Assembly: GCA_035560555.1 (NCBI GenBank)
Contig: DATMZF010000048.1
Coordinates: 1-64,000, forward strand
DNA: 64,000 bases
Source of the DNA: UBA11090 sp035560555
Lineage (GTDB): Bacteria; Spirochaetota; Spirochaetia; Treponematales; Rectinemataceae
Reading direction: 5' to 3'
The notes under the pieces are model-generated. The model was not told the DNA's origin. It searched no databases and saw only the letters and a list, made by a program, of their open reading frames with translations. The translations under genes and the position numbers were made by a program. This document shows positions 6,914 through 15,625 of this stretch, piece by piece (position 1 is the stretch's first letter; each line of letters opens with the position of its first letter).

Positions 6914-9546
6914 CATTCATAGCTGCTCCTGAGATCGAAGAGGAGAAGCTGAGAGGAGAGGTCGACCGTGGAGGCGCGCGCAGTCGCCTCGAACCCCTTC
7001 TCTGGGATGAAGCGCAGTCTTCTCGACTCTCCCTTTGAAAGATAAAAGCCCGCATCCTCGAAGCGGCCGCGCGGGCAGGGGAGTCCGGGAGCGGTCTGGA
7101 ACGTTGGCGCGACATGGAACGCGGGCGCGTCGCGCGCCACTATGGACATATACAATGCCTGATCTCGTCCTTCCTCCGCCTTGTCGAGTTGCGCCACAAT
7201 GTTAGCCTCCACAAGGGAACAGCGCTTGGGCTCGGTGAGAAATCGCCATGCCCGCCGCCGCGATTCGCCTGTCGGGGCCGCGGGGTTTCGGGGGGGGCGG
7301 TACGCCGATAGCCTAGCCTCGATGAAGCAGCGTTCGGGACTTTCGGGCGCGTTCTTTAGCGGCATCGACCACAGCGTTCGCGCCCCTTCGGGCGGCAGTT
7401 CCCTGTCTCCCTTGTGGCTTGCAAGGAGCCTGCCCGTGAAATCGACGAACGAGATCTCGAAACTCCCGTCCATGCCGAAAAAGCTGTCGTTGACAACGCG
7501 CAGTTCGATGTTCCCATCGCGCAGAATAAAAGCGAGGAGAAGCGGGTCATAGAAGCGTCGCGCTTCGTAGTGAAGGAGCTTCCACATGCCGCCGTATTCG
7601 ATGCTGGACCAACTCGTCGCAGGCCATACGTCGTTGAGCTGCCAATAGAGCGTCCCCATGCAGCGAGGACGCTCCGAGCGCCAGTATTCCACGGCGGTGC
7701 CGATGGCCATGGCCTGCTGGACCTGCGATAGGTAGAGCGTCTCCCTGAAGCCTTTAGGCATCCTAAAATAGCGCAGCATGGTGTCGATGATCAGACTGTT
7801 CCCGCGAGGGTGGCGCTGGTGGGCTTCCATCGTCGGCGAGCTTATATTGCGCTCATCCGGAGGCGCGAAACCGACTATCGTTTCGTGGCCCGGGAAGGCC
7901 TGGAAACCGAATTCGGAGCAGAATCTCGGGCGCACGGTCAGGTATTCGGAAAAGGGCTTCCCTTCGTGCCAGACCGACCAGAAATGCATGTCGCCCCTCT
8001 CGTCGGAATGCCAGTTGTCCGAAAAGTCATTAGGGCCCGCCGAAGGACTCGACGGCCACCAGCATCGTCCCGGGTCGAGTTCGCGTACGACCTTGCCGAG
8101 CAGGCCCTCGGTGAGCCGATCGTAGTCGACGATGTAGCGCGCTGGATTCCTCTTCGATTCTTCGTACCAGGTAATAGCGCCCAAGGCTTCGTTGCCGCCG
8201 CACCAGAGCGCGACGCTGGGGTGGCACTGGAGTCTCTTCACCTGATGACGGATCTCCTCTTCCACCTCGGCGAGAAAAGCGGGAGTGGAGGGGTAGAGCG
8301 CGCAGGAGAACATGCAGTCCTGCCAGACGAGGATGCCAAGCTCGTTGCACAGATCGTAGAAAGCGTCGCACTCGTAGCGCCCGCCGCCCCAGACGCGGAG
8401 ACAGTTCATATGAGCCTCGACGGCTGATCCGAGAAGGCCGGCGATTTTTTCCTTCGTGCATCGGGAAGGCAGGGCGTCGGCGGGAATCCAGTTGGCGCCC
8501 TTCGCGAAAATTTCGCGACCGTTTGCGACGAACTTCATCTCCCGGCCCGCGGAATCCTCAGCTGTCGAGACGATGAGTTCGCGGAAGCCGATTCGTTTGC
8601 GCACGATATGAGGAGAGGCCGCAGCTAGGGAGGTGTCGGCCAGGTCGGCTCCATGGGTGGCGCTCGCCCCGAGCGATACTTCGAGATCGTAGAGAGGCTG
8701 TGCGCCTATGCCTTCCGGCCACCATAGAAGCGGTTTTTTCACGCAAAATTCCATCTTGAGCGCGGAGTCGCCCGCCGGAAGCTGGACTCGGCGGGAGCGT
8801 TTTTCACCGGCCAAGGACGCGGAAAGCAGAGCCTCCATGCTCGAGAGGCTATTTACGTCTATGGTCGCTTCGACCTTGAAGTCGGGGCCCGATTCCGGGG
8901 CGGGGCCGCGCGCGCGAAGGTCGAAGCTTTCCATCGCGACGATGCTGGCGCGCACATAGTCGATCCTGGGGCCATCGATCCCCACGAGTTCAATTCCATC
9001 GTAGATTCCTCCCGTCATCAGGCAAGGGCCCCAATCCCAGCCGCTCATGCATTGGGCCTTCCTGAGAAGGTTCCTGTGGGGCGAGGAGGAAGGATAGGTC
9101 GATTCGGGAATGGGGTAGGGCAAGGTCGCCGCGATGTCGGCCGCCGCCTTTTCGGGCGAACGGATGCTTATCGATATCAGGTTCTTTCCCTTTTTCAGCG
9201 CTGAAGTCAGGTCTCGACGGAATCTGGTGAACATGGAGGTATTGTCGCCGACGCGGGTTCCATTTATCTCGACGCTCGCCACCGTATCTATGACCTCGAT
9301 ATCGAGGAAAATTCGCTCGCACGCGAGAAGCGCGGGGGGAACCTCGAATTCTCGCTCGACGCGCCAATCCGCCCCACCCACCCATCGCACTTCGTCTTCG
9401 TTTCTGCCCGAGTAAGGATCGGGCGCAATTCCCCCAGCGACGAGCGCGGAAAGGATATCGCCAGGAATGGCCATTGGGACCACAATTTCCCCGTCGATCT
9501 GGTATAGTCTCCATTCTCCGGCGAGCGAAAACTTTTCCATCGGCAT
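6913..9546 (-). CDS. Beta-mannosidase (glycoside hydrolase family 2)
   Basis: An 877-residue GH2 enzyme of the beta-mannosidase subgroup, which removes non-reducing beta-linked mannose. The domain order is an N-terminal jelly roll (including SGWDWGPCLMTGGIYDGIEL near 168-187), an Ig-like domain, and a TIM barrel with LRVWGGGRYECDAFYDLCNE (about 383-402). The acid/base is in WCGGNE (E453) and the nucleophile in CSEFGFQ (E545). No signal peptide is visible, so it should act on imported oligosaccharides. It is divergent from the ROK-ABC-GH1-GH20 operon and shares its promoter/operator region (9597-9656), which implies co-regulation. Confidence 0.93.
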   Translation of the reverse strand: MPMEKFSLAGEWRLYQIDGEIVVPMAIPGDILSALVAGGIAPDPYSGRNEDEVRWVGGADWRVEREFEVPPALLACERIFLDIEVIDTVASVEINGTRVGDNTSMFTRFRRDLTSALKKGKNLISISIRSPEKAAADIAATLPYPIPESTYPSSSPHRNLLRKAQCMSGWDWGPCLMTGGIYDGIELVGIDGPRIDYVRASIVAMESFDLRARGPAPESGPDFKVEATIDVNSLSSMEALLSASLAGEKRSRRVQLPAGDSALKMEFCVKKPLLWWPEGIGAQPLYDLEVSLGASATHGADLADTSLAAASPHIVRKRIGFRELIVSTAEDSAGREMKFVANGREIFAKGANWIPADALPSRCTKEKIAGLLGSAVEAHMNCLRVWGGGRYECDAFYDLCNELGILVWQDCMFSCALYPSTPAFLAEVEEEIRHQVKRLQCHPSVALWCGGNEALGAITWYEESKRNPARYIVDYDRLTEGLLGKVVRELDPGRCWWPSSPSAGPNDFSDNWHSDERGDMHFWSVWHEGKPFSEYLTVRPRFCSEFGFQAFPGHETIVGFAPPDERNISSPTMEAHQRHPRGNSLIIDTMLRYFRMPKGFRETLYLSQVQQAMAIGTAVEYWRSERPRCMGTLYWQLNDVWPATSWSSIEYGGMWKLLHYEARRFYDPLLLAFILRDGNIELRVVNDSFFGMDGSFEISFVDFTGRLLASHKGDRELPPEGARTLWSMPLKNAPESPERCFIEARLSAYRPPRNPAAPTGESRRRAWRFLTEPKRCSLVEANIVAQLDKAEEGRDQALYMSIVARDAPAFHVAPTFQTAPGLPCPRGRFEDAGFYLSKGESRRLRFIPEKGFEATARASTVDLSSQLLLFDLRSSYE

Positions 9547-9596
9547 CCTCCATCCGCGGAGCGTGTAACCCGCTATCGAATCATAGTAAAGTTTCC

Positions 9597-9625
9597 TTGA
9601 CAGCCGCGTATAGTGATGCTATACA
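9597..9625 (+). promoter_or_regulatory. Sigma-70 promoter of the ROK-led sugar operon
   Basis: A perfect TTGACA (9597-9602) and TATACA (9620-9625) are separated by 17 bases. The -10 box runs into the palindrome at 9624-9656. Confidence 0.75.
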
Positions 9626-9646
9626 TCAATTGGTTTAATAAATCAA
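9618..9646 (-). promoter_or_regulatory. Divergent promoter of the beta-mannosidase gene
   Basis: On the minus strand TTGATT (9641-9646) and TATAGC (9618-9623) are separated by 17 bases. The spacer is almost entirely within the palindrome at 9624-9656. Confidence 0.55.
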
Positions 9647-9656
9647 CTAATTGATG
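9624..9656. promoter_or_regulatory. Palindromic operator, probably for the ROK repressor
   Basis: A 33-bp dyad centred on 9640 has arms of 16 bases that match at 13 positions. The outer 8 bp (CATCAATT / AATTGATG) are perfect. The core, TTGGTTTAATAAATCAACTAA-like, resembles the operators of ROK repressors such as XylR. It covers the -10 of the forward promoter and the -35 and spacer of the divergent one, so one bound repressor could shut both. The regulator is inferred from adjacency. Confidence 0.65.
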
Positions 9657-9697
9657 TTGCGGATGATACGCGATAAAAATTTGGAGTGCAGGACATC

Positions 9698-10861
9698 ATG
9701 GCGAGAACCGGCGATTCGGGTAAGCGCACGACATCACGTATTTTCAGGGCGATATGGCGTAATCCCGGCATCAGCAGAATAGATCTGGCGAAGCTCCTCG
9801 ATCTCGACAAATCCACTGTGACGAACCAAGTCTGCTTCCTCTTGGAATCGGGCCTCGTCGAGGAACTGGATGAAGGCGAAGCCTCGGTCAGGGGCGGCCG
9901 GAAACCGATCCAGCTGGCGGTCCGGAAGGAATACGGGCGCATCATCGGCATCGAACTCCAGCTCGGTTTTTGCGAAGCCGTCATCGTCGACGCCGCTGGC
10001 GAAATCAGAGGTACTCGACGCGAAACGGCGGATGTCAACTACGACAACTTCACCGACACCGTCCTCGGCCTCGTGGAGGAAACCGAAAGCGAATACTGCT
10101 GCGACTCCGTCCTCCTCGGCGTGGGCGTCGGAACGGCGGGCCTCGTCGATTCAGCCAGAGGACGGATTCGGTATTCCGTGCCGCTCGGCATCGGCAAACC
10201 GCTGGATTTCGAAAAAGCCATGGCGGGGAAGCTCTCCGTGCCCGTATGCATAGAAAACGACGCCAATTGCTGCGCGTGGGGCGAACTCGCCTTCAACAAA
10301 AAGGAAGACCTGAACAATTTCCTCTTCGCCCTCGTGGAATACCGGCAGGACCAGACTTCCCTACGCTGCTACGGCGGCATCGGGGTAGGTTTTGGCATCG
10401 TCCTGCGCGGCAAGGTCCACACCGGGTCGCATGGCTTCGCTGGCGAATTCCGGAGCGCGTTTTGCGATGGAAAGAACGACCTGCAATTTTCGCTGCCGCG
10501 CGAAGACCTCGCGCGGATGAGTTCAAACCGCGAGATTTTGGGGAAGACAATCGAGGAGCTTTCGCGAAACATGGCGATGCTCATCAATACCATGGATTTT
10601 TCGCAGGTTTTTATCGGTGGGGATATTGAGGCTCTCGACATCGACCTTCCTTCGATGCTGAGACGCAGGCTCGAGGAAAATTGGATGTACCCATCCCCCA
10701 AGGATGTGGAAATCCGGTATTCGAGCCTTAAGGACAAGGCCGTGGCCTATGGGGCCGCGGGTATGGTGTTTGAGCGGCTGTTAGCCGAGCATCGCCTCCT
10801 CGAGAGAGGCGTTTTGGGGGGCTTTAGCGCCGTTTCCTCTATCGGTGCGGCGAAAGCATAG
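9698..10861 (+). CDS. ROK-family transcriptional repressor
   Basis: A 387-residue protein with an N-terminal winged HTH (about 15-60, NPGISRIDLAKLLDLDKSTVT) and a C-terminal ROK sugar-kinase-like domain. The ROK part shows GVGVGTAGLVDSARGRI, CIENDANCCAWGELAFN and GIGVGFGIVLRGKVHTGSHGFAGE. The usual zinc-binding Cys cluster of active ROK kinases is not apparent, so it is likely a sugar-sensing repressor of the NagC/XylR type. The ATG at 9698 is preferred over GTG at 9686. It is the first gene of the sugar operon, behind a strong promoter and overlapping palindrome, so autoregulation is likely. The effector is unknown. Confidence 0.88.
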   Translation: MARTGDSGKRTTSRIFRAIWRNPGISRIDLAKLLDLDKSTVTNQVCFLLESGLVEELDEGEASVRGGRKPIQLAVRKEYGRIIGIELQLGFCEAVIVDAAGEIRGTRRETADVNYDNFTDTVLGLVEETESEYCCDSVLLGVGVGTAGLVDSARGRIRYSVPLGIGKPLDFEKAMAGKLSVPVCIENDANCCAWGELAFNKKEDLNNFLFALVEYRQDQTSLRCYGGIGVGFGIVLRGKVHTGSHGFAGEFRSAFCDGKNDLQFSLPREDLARMSSNREILGKTIEELSRNMAMLINTMDFSQVFIGGDIEALDIDLPSMLRRRLEENWMYPSPKDVEIRYSSLKDKAVAYGAAGMVFERLLAEHRLLERGVLGGFSAVSSIGAAKA

Positions 10862-10901
10862 GATTCCATGCGGGGTCAAACCCGCTGCCAAGGAGGTTTC
10901 C

Positions 10902-12206
10902 ATGAAAAAGGCGATTCTCGCGCTCGCCATGGTCGCACTCGTCGTTTCGGGAGTCTGCGCCCAGGAGAAAGTGACGCTCAACGTCTTCAACTACCAGCAG
11001 GCCGATCAGGCTGGATACCAGGAAGATGTGGCGATTTGGCAGAAGTTCCAGGCCGACAACCCGGATATCACCCTCAATATGGAAGTGCTCTTCAACGAGC
11101 CCTACCATCAGAAGCTTCAGGCCTACGCCGCGGCCGGAACGCTTCCCGACGTTTTCTATGTCTGGCCTGGCGCTCGCAGCGCGGTGATTCACGAGAAGAA
11201 GCTCGCGAAAGATCTCTCGAAGGTTCTCGGCGCCGATTTCCTGAAGAACTTCTCCGGCGCGGCCACGAACCCCAATAACCAGCTGGGCAAGTACCTCGTC
11301 GAGCTGCCTCAGTCCTTCACCTACACGTCGGTCATGTATGTCAACAAAAAGCTCCTCTCCGACAATGGCTTCGCCCTCCCCAAAACCTACAGCGATCTCA
11401 AGAAAATGGTTCCCAAGCTCAAGGCGAAGGGAGTCAATGTCATCATGCTGCCGGATAAGGACGGCTGGCCGATGCAGTCCTGCCTCTTCTCGACGGTGCT
11501 CGGAAGGATGGCCGGCGATGATTTCGTCGACGCGATCAACGCGGGCAAAGCGAAATTCACCGACAAGCCATTCGTCGATACGCTCCAGGTCATCTCCGAT
11601 CTCTACAAAGACGGCATTATCGCCCGCGAGGACAACCAGGTCGGCTACGGTGAGGCGCCCGGTCTCTTTATCTCCGGCAAAGCGGCGATCTACATCGATG
11701 GCGACTGGAGAGCCGGCGCTTACATCACCGATAAGGCTTCAGGAAAAGCGCTCATTTCCCCCGCCGCGCAGGAATCCGATTTCGCCCTCCTGCCGTTCCC
11801 GGCTATCGCTGGCGAGAAAAACCCCGGCGTCGTTTCGGCGGTCGCCGGCACGGGCTGGGCGATCTCAGGCGCCCTTCCCTCGGGCTCGGCCAAGGAAAAG
11901 GCGGCGGTCCGCCTCGTCAAGTATCTTTATTCGGCCGAAGTGCAGGCCATTCGCTACAGCACCGGCGCCTACGTTCCCACCCGCAAGGGCGTAAAAGCGA
12001 ACGTCGAGCCCCTCGTCGCGAAAGTCCCAGTCTTCTACGCGGACAATCCTGACACCTGCTATGTGTTCGATGGCGCCTTTGACCCGGCCGTCTACAACGT
12101 GGTCAACGATGGCCTCATCGCGATCGGTCTTGGAACCTCCACGCCAGAGAAGGTCGCGGCCGACGTCCAGAAGGCTTTTGAAACCTGGAAGACCACGAAA
12201 AAATAA
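10902..12206 (+). CDS. Sugar ABC transporter substrate-binding protein
   Basis: A 434-residue family 1 extracellular solute-binding protein. The signal peptide MKKAILALAMVALVVSGVCA ends at a likely SPase I site before QEKVTLNVF; no lipobox Cys follows directly. Family features include the GTLPDVFYVWPG block, VGYGEAPGLFISGKAAIYIDGDW and a VAGTGWAISGA segment. AAGGAGG at 10890-10896 sets the start at 10902; longer in-frame versions lack a signal peptide at the N-terminus. It is the second gene of the operon, and a hairpin right after it (12217-12247) should make it more abundant than the permeases. The sugar is unknown but probably an oligosaccharide cleaved by the linked GH1, GH20 and GH2 enzymes. 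Confidence 0.92.
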   Translation: MKKAILALAMVALVVSGVCAQEKVTLNVFNYQQADQAGYQEDVAIWQKFQADNPDITLNMEVLFNEPYHQKLQAYAAAGTLPDVFYVWPGARSAVIHEKKLAKDLSKVLGADFLKNFSGAATNPNNQLGKYLVELPQSFTYTSVMYVNKKLLSDNGFALPKTYSDLKKMVPKLKAKGVNVIMLPDKDGWPMQSCLFSTVLGRMAGDDFVDAINAGKAKFTDKPFVDTLQVISDLYKDGIIAREDNQVGYGEAPGLFISGKAAIYIDGDWRAGAYITDKASGKALISPAAQESDFALLPFPAIAGEKNPGVVSAVAGTGWAISGALPSGSAKEKAAVRLVKYLYSAEVQAIRYSTGAYVPTRKGVKANVEPLVAKVPVFYADNPDTCYVFDGAFDPAVYNVVNDGLIAIGLGTSTPEKVAADVQKAFETWKTTKK

Positions 12207-12216
12207 AAAGTCGCTT

Positions 12217-12247
12217 AGGGGGCTGTCAATAATGTCGACGGCCCCCT
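12217..12247 (+). terminator. Attenuating hairpin after the sugar-binding protein gene
   Basis: AGGGGGCTGTC (12217-12227) pairs with GACGGCCCCCT (12237-12247) including one G-T pair. There is no T-tract, so partial read-through or mRNA stabilisation of the binding-protein message is likely. Confidence 0.6.
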
Positions 12248-12279
12248 CTCGGCGAATAACTTCTGATAGTGAGGATCCG

Positions 12280-13404
12280 ATGGCTGGACCGCGACGAACC
12301 AATCATGAGGAAAGCGAGGCATACTGGGCGATGGTTCTCCCAGCCTTTCTCATCTACATGATAGTCATGGCCTTCCCGATTCTCCTGTCGGTCCTGCTCT
12401 CCGTATCGAATTACTCAGGCGGAAAGATGTTTGGAGGCGAAAGCTGGGGATTCGCCGGCTTTCAGGCATATGCCCGGGTTTTTTCCGACCCTTGGTTCTG
12501 GAATGCTTTCAAGAACAATATCTATATCGTGCTCATTTCCGTACTGGGACAACTACCTCTCGGCTTCGTGTTCGCCTATTTCATCTACGCCAGGCTTGTG
12601 AAAGCGCCCAACTTCTGGCAGGGACTTCTCTACGTGCCCAATATCATCTCGGTCATCGTGGTCGGGCTTCTCTGGCAAACCATATTCTCGCCGCATGGGC
12701 CCATAGCCGAAGTGGTGAACGCGATGCGCGTAAAAGAGTTCCAGACTCAGCTCGGGGCCCTCTTCACATCCTCTGGCGGCTACGCCGCAAGCGACGAGAT
12801 TGTGAGGAAAATCCTCGATCTCGCGGGCTCGGCCGGAAGAGCCATGTTTACCGATCCCGTGCCCGAATTGAAGGACCTACTCGCTTCCTACGCGGGGGAG
12901 CCCATCCGCTCCGTGCTGGACGCCCTCTCCAACCTTTTTGTCCAGAAATGGAGTCCCACCTTTCTCAGCAAGGCCAACGTAGCGATGCTTCCGGTGCTCT
13001 TCGTGATTCTCTGGATGTACACGGGCATGTATCTCATCCTTTTCCTGGCAAACATGCAGAAGATAGATTCGCAGGTCGTCGAGGCCGCGCGGATCGACGG
13101 GGCTGGCGATTGGCAGATCATGCGTTATGTGATATTGCCCGCATTGTCTGGAACGCTGGTGAACTCCGCGATACTCGCCATATCCGGCTCCCTTTCCAGC
13201 TTCGCCCTTGTCTTCGCCATGACGGGAGGCGGGCCCTCGCGGGTGACGGAAATCCTCTCGATCTATATGTACAACAACGCTTTTCTCGGGAGACCCAATT
13301 TCCCGCTCGCGAACGCAATTTCCCTCATCATGGTGTTGATAAGCTTTCTGCTGATCGGTCTCACCAAGGTGGCTGAAAAACGGTTTGGCGGGAAGGAGGA
13401 CTAG
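12280..13404 (+). CDS. Sugar ABC transporter permease (MalF/UgpA type)
   Basis: A 374-residue inner-membrane permease. Six membrane segments are visible; the EAA loop VEAARIDGAGDWQIMRYVILP (about 267-287) contacts the ATPase. The ATG at 12280 with GAGGA at 12271-12275 is chosen because the upstream in-frame ATG at 12232 lies inside a stable hairpin. An unusually long hydrophilic insertion (about residues 137-232) separates two membrane helices; typical members have roughly a third of this. No ATPase gene (MsmK/MalK type) is in the operon, so a shared ATPase encoded elsewhere is assumed. Confidence 0.92.
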   Translation: MAGPRRTNHEESEAYWAMVLPAFLIYMIVMAFPILLSVLLSVSNYSGGKMFGGESWGFAGFQAYARVFSDPWFWNAFKNNIYIVLISVLGQLPLGFVFAYFIYARLVKAPNFWQGLLYVPNIISVIVVGLLWQTIFSPHGPIAEVVNAMRVKEFQTQLGALFTSSGGYAASDEIVRKILDLAGSAGRAMFTDPVPELKDLLASYAGEPIRSVLDALSNLFVQKWSPTFLSKANVAMLPVLFVILWMYTGMYLILFLANMQKIDSQVVEAARIDGAGDWQIMRYVILPALSGTLVNSAILAISGSLSSFALVFAMTGGGPSRVTEILSIYMYNNAFLGRPNFPLANAISLIMVLISFLLIGLTKVAEKRFGGKED

Positions 13405-13407
13405 GCG

Positions 13408-14268
13408 ATGAATGATGAACGCGGAAACAGCGTCGCCCAGCGCCTGCTGTCGGCGATGGCCAGGTTTTTCGCCTACGCCGTCATGATACTTTTCGCGCTC
13501 ATGACGATCTACCCCATATTCTGGCTCGTCATGAACTCCTTCAAGACGACGAGGGAATTCCAGGTGAGCCAGATAGGGCTTCCTAGGGACCCGACGCTGC
13601 AAAACTATGTCGAAGCCTGGAAGATGGGCGATTTTGCCTTGCTTTTCCCGAATTCCCTCATCTACACGGTTATTTCCACGGTCGGTATCATATTCCTTTC
13701 CCTCATGGCGGGCTTCGCCTTCGCGAAACTGCGATCGCGCGCTACTAAACCTATTTACAGCAGTTTCATCATCGGTATTCTTCTCACCACCCAAACATTG
13801 ATGATTCCGCTGTTCCTTGAAATGAACCTGTTCGGGATTTACAACACGCGGCTGGCGGTATTCCTCGTCTACATCGGCTGCGGATTGCCTATCGGCATTT
13901 ATTTCGCCACGGAGTACATCCGATCCATTCCCTCCGCAGTCGTCGAGTCGGCCCGCATCGATGGCGCTGGCTTTTTCACGATATTCATGAAAATAATCCT
14001 GCCGATGAGCGTCCCCGTGGTCACGACCCTTGCGATCTTGAACATAGCTTCCATATGGAATGAGTTCGCGCTCATCAACATCCTTGTCTCAAAGACGGAG
14101 TTGAAATCGTTGCCGCTCGGCATTTATAAATTCTCGGGCTCGCTGTCGACCGATTACGGGAAGCAGTTCGCCGCGCTGACCATCGGAATGATTCCTATGC
14201 TTCTTTTCTATGTCGCGTTTCACAAGCAGATCACGAAAGGTGTCGCATCCGGCGCCATAAAAGGCTGA
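13408..14268 (+). CDS. Sugar ABC transporter permease (MalG type)
   Basis: A 286-residue inner-membrane permease with six hydrophobic segments. The EAA loop VESARIDGAGFFTIFMKIILP lies near residue 177, and the N-terminal MTIYPIFWLVMNSFKT block is typical of the MalG partner. It starts three bases after the stop codon of the first permease gene, so the two are translationally linked and should form a heterodimer. The substrate follows from the operon: an oligosaccharide that enters intact and is cleaved in the cytoplasm. Confidence 0.93.
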   Translation: MNDERGNSVAQRLLSAMARFFAYAVMILFALMTIYPIFWLVMNSFKTTREFQVSQIGLPRDPTLQNYVEAWKMGDFALLFPNSLIYTVISTVGIIFLSLMAGFAFAKLRSRATKPIYSSFIIGILLTTQTLMIPLFLEMNLFGIYNTRLAVFLVYIGCGLPIGIYFATEYIRSIPSAVVESARIDGAGFFTIFMKIILPMSVPVVTTLAILNIASIWNEFALINILVSKTELKSLPLGIYKFSGSLSTDYGKQFAALTIGMIPMLLFYVAFHKQITKGVASGAIKG

Positions 14269-14287
14269 ACGCGAAGCGGAGGATTAA

Positions 14288-15625
14288 ATGTGCGAAAAAA
14301 ACTTTCCGCCCGATTTCTTATGGGGCTGCTCCACGGCAAGTTATCAGATAGAGGGGGCGGTCGATGAGGACGGAAGAGGTTTATCGATATGGGATGACTT
14401 TTGCCGGATGCCGGGAAAAATCGCCGATGGAAGCGACGGCTCAGGCGCCTGTGATTCCTATCATCGTTATGGCGAGGACATTTCGCTTCTTAAATCGCTC
14501 AACGTAGGCGCGTACAGGTTTTCCATCGCGTGGCCAAGAATCCAGCCCGACGGAAAGGGCGCGCCCAACGCCAAAGGTCTCGATTATTATTCGCGCCTCG
14601 TCGATGCCCTGCTTGAAGCTGACATCGAGCCGTGGGTCACCCTCTACCACTGGGACCTTCCTCTCGGGCTCGAGCGGGAAGGGGGCTGGCGGGAAAGGGA
14701 TACTGCCTTCCGTTTCGAGGAATATGCGAGCATCGTGTATCGCCATCTCGGCGCAAGGGTGAAACACTGGGCGAGCCTCAACGAGTTGTGGTGCTCGGCC
14801 TTTCTCGGCTACAGGGATGGGGAACATGCCCCAGGGATGAGGGATGGCGGAGCGGCATTCAAGGCTGTCCATCATCTCCTTTTGGCGCACGGCCTCGCCG
14901 ATAGGTCTTTCAGGCAAAGCGGTTTGGAGGGTGAATTCGGCATCATCATCAACCCCGATGCCCCGAGGCCCGCCACCCGCGCGCCCGGGGACGCAGACGC
15001 GGCGCGGCGCGCATCGCTCGAGCGCACGGCGCTGTGGCTCGATCCGCTGTATGGGAGGGGCTATCCCAAAGAATACATGGACGCGACGGGCGCGGTTTTT
15101 CCCATAGAAACCGGCGATATGGAAATCATCGCATCGCCGCTAGACTTTATCGGCATCAACTACTATGGCGAGAATGCCGTTTCGGCGGCCCCTAAAGGCC
15201 CTGAAAACCAGCTCGGCTATGTCGCGGCAAAAACCTGGCAGGAAAAGACGGAGATGGGTTGGGACGTCGTGCCGCAGGGGCTGAGGCGGATTCTTGGCTT
15301 CATCGCCAAGGAGTGGTCGCCGAGGGCTTTTTACGTCACCGAGAATGGCGCGGCTTTTTCCGATGCCTCCTGCGATTCGGGAAGAATTCGCGATACGAAG
15401 AGAATAGAGTATTTCCGCGGCCATTTTAAGGCCTGCAGCGACGCGATAGGCGACGGCGTTCCCCTAAAGGGATATTTCGCGTGGACCCTCATGGACAATT
15501 TCGAATGGGCTTGTGGGTACAGCCGGAAATTCGGCATCGTGGCCGTCGATCCGCATACCTTCGTGAGAACGCCAAAAGATAGCTTCTATTATTATCGCGA
15601 TGTCATCGCCGGCTATGAACTATAG
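14288..15625 (+). CDS. Family 1 glycoside hydrolase (beta-glucosidase-like)
   Basis: A 445-residue GH1 enzyme. The N-terminal signature FPPDFLWGCSTASYQIEGA is present. The nucleophile is E352 in FYVTENGAAF, and the acid/base is E166 in ASLNELWC. Most GH1 enzymes have NEP here, so Pro is replaced by Leu. No signal peptide is seen, so the enzyme is cytoplasmic and acts after uptake. Likely activity is on beta-glucosides or related beta-glycosides; the operon context (beta-mannosidase, hexosaminidase) leaves beta-mannoside or beta-galactoside activity open. It overlaps the GH20 gene slightly. Confidence 0.92.
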   Translation: MCEKNFPPDFLWGCSTASYQIEGAVDEDGRGLSIWDDFCRMPGKIADGSDGSGACDSYHRYGEDISLLKSLNVGAYRFSIAWPRIQPDGKGAPNAKGLDYYSRLVDALLEADIEPWVTLYHWDLPLGLEREGGWRERDTAFRFEEYASIVYRHLGARVKHWASLNELWCSAFLGYRDGEHAPGMRDGGAAFKAVHHLLLAHGLADRSFRQSGLEGEFGIIINPDAPRPATRAPGDADAARRASLERTALWLDPLYGRGYPKEYMDATGAVFPIETGDMEIIASPLDFIGINYYGENAVSAAPKGPENQLGYVAAKTWQEKTEMGWDVVPQGLRRILGFIAKEWSPRAFYVTENGAAFSDASCDSGRIRDTKRIEYFRGHFKACSDAIGDGVPLKGYFAWTLMDNFEWACGYSRKFGIVAVDPHTFVRTPKDSFYYYRDVIAGYEL

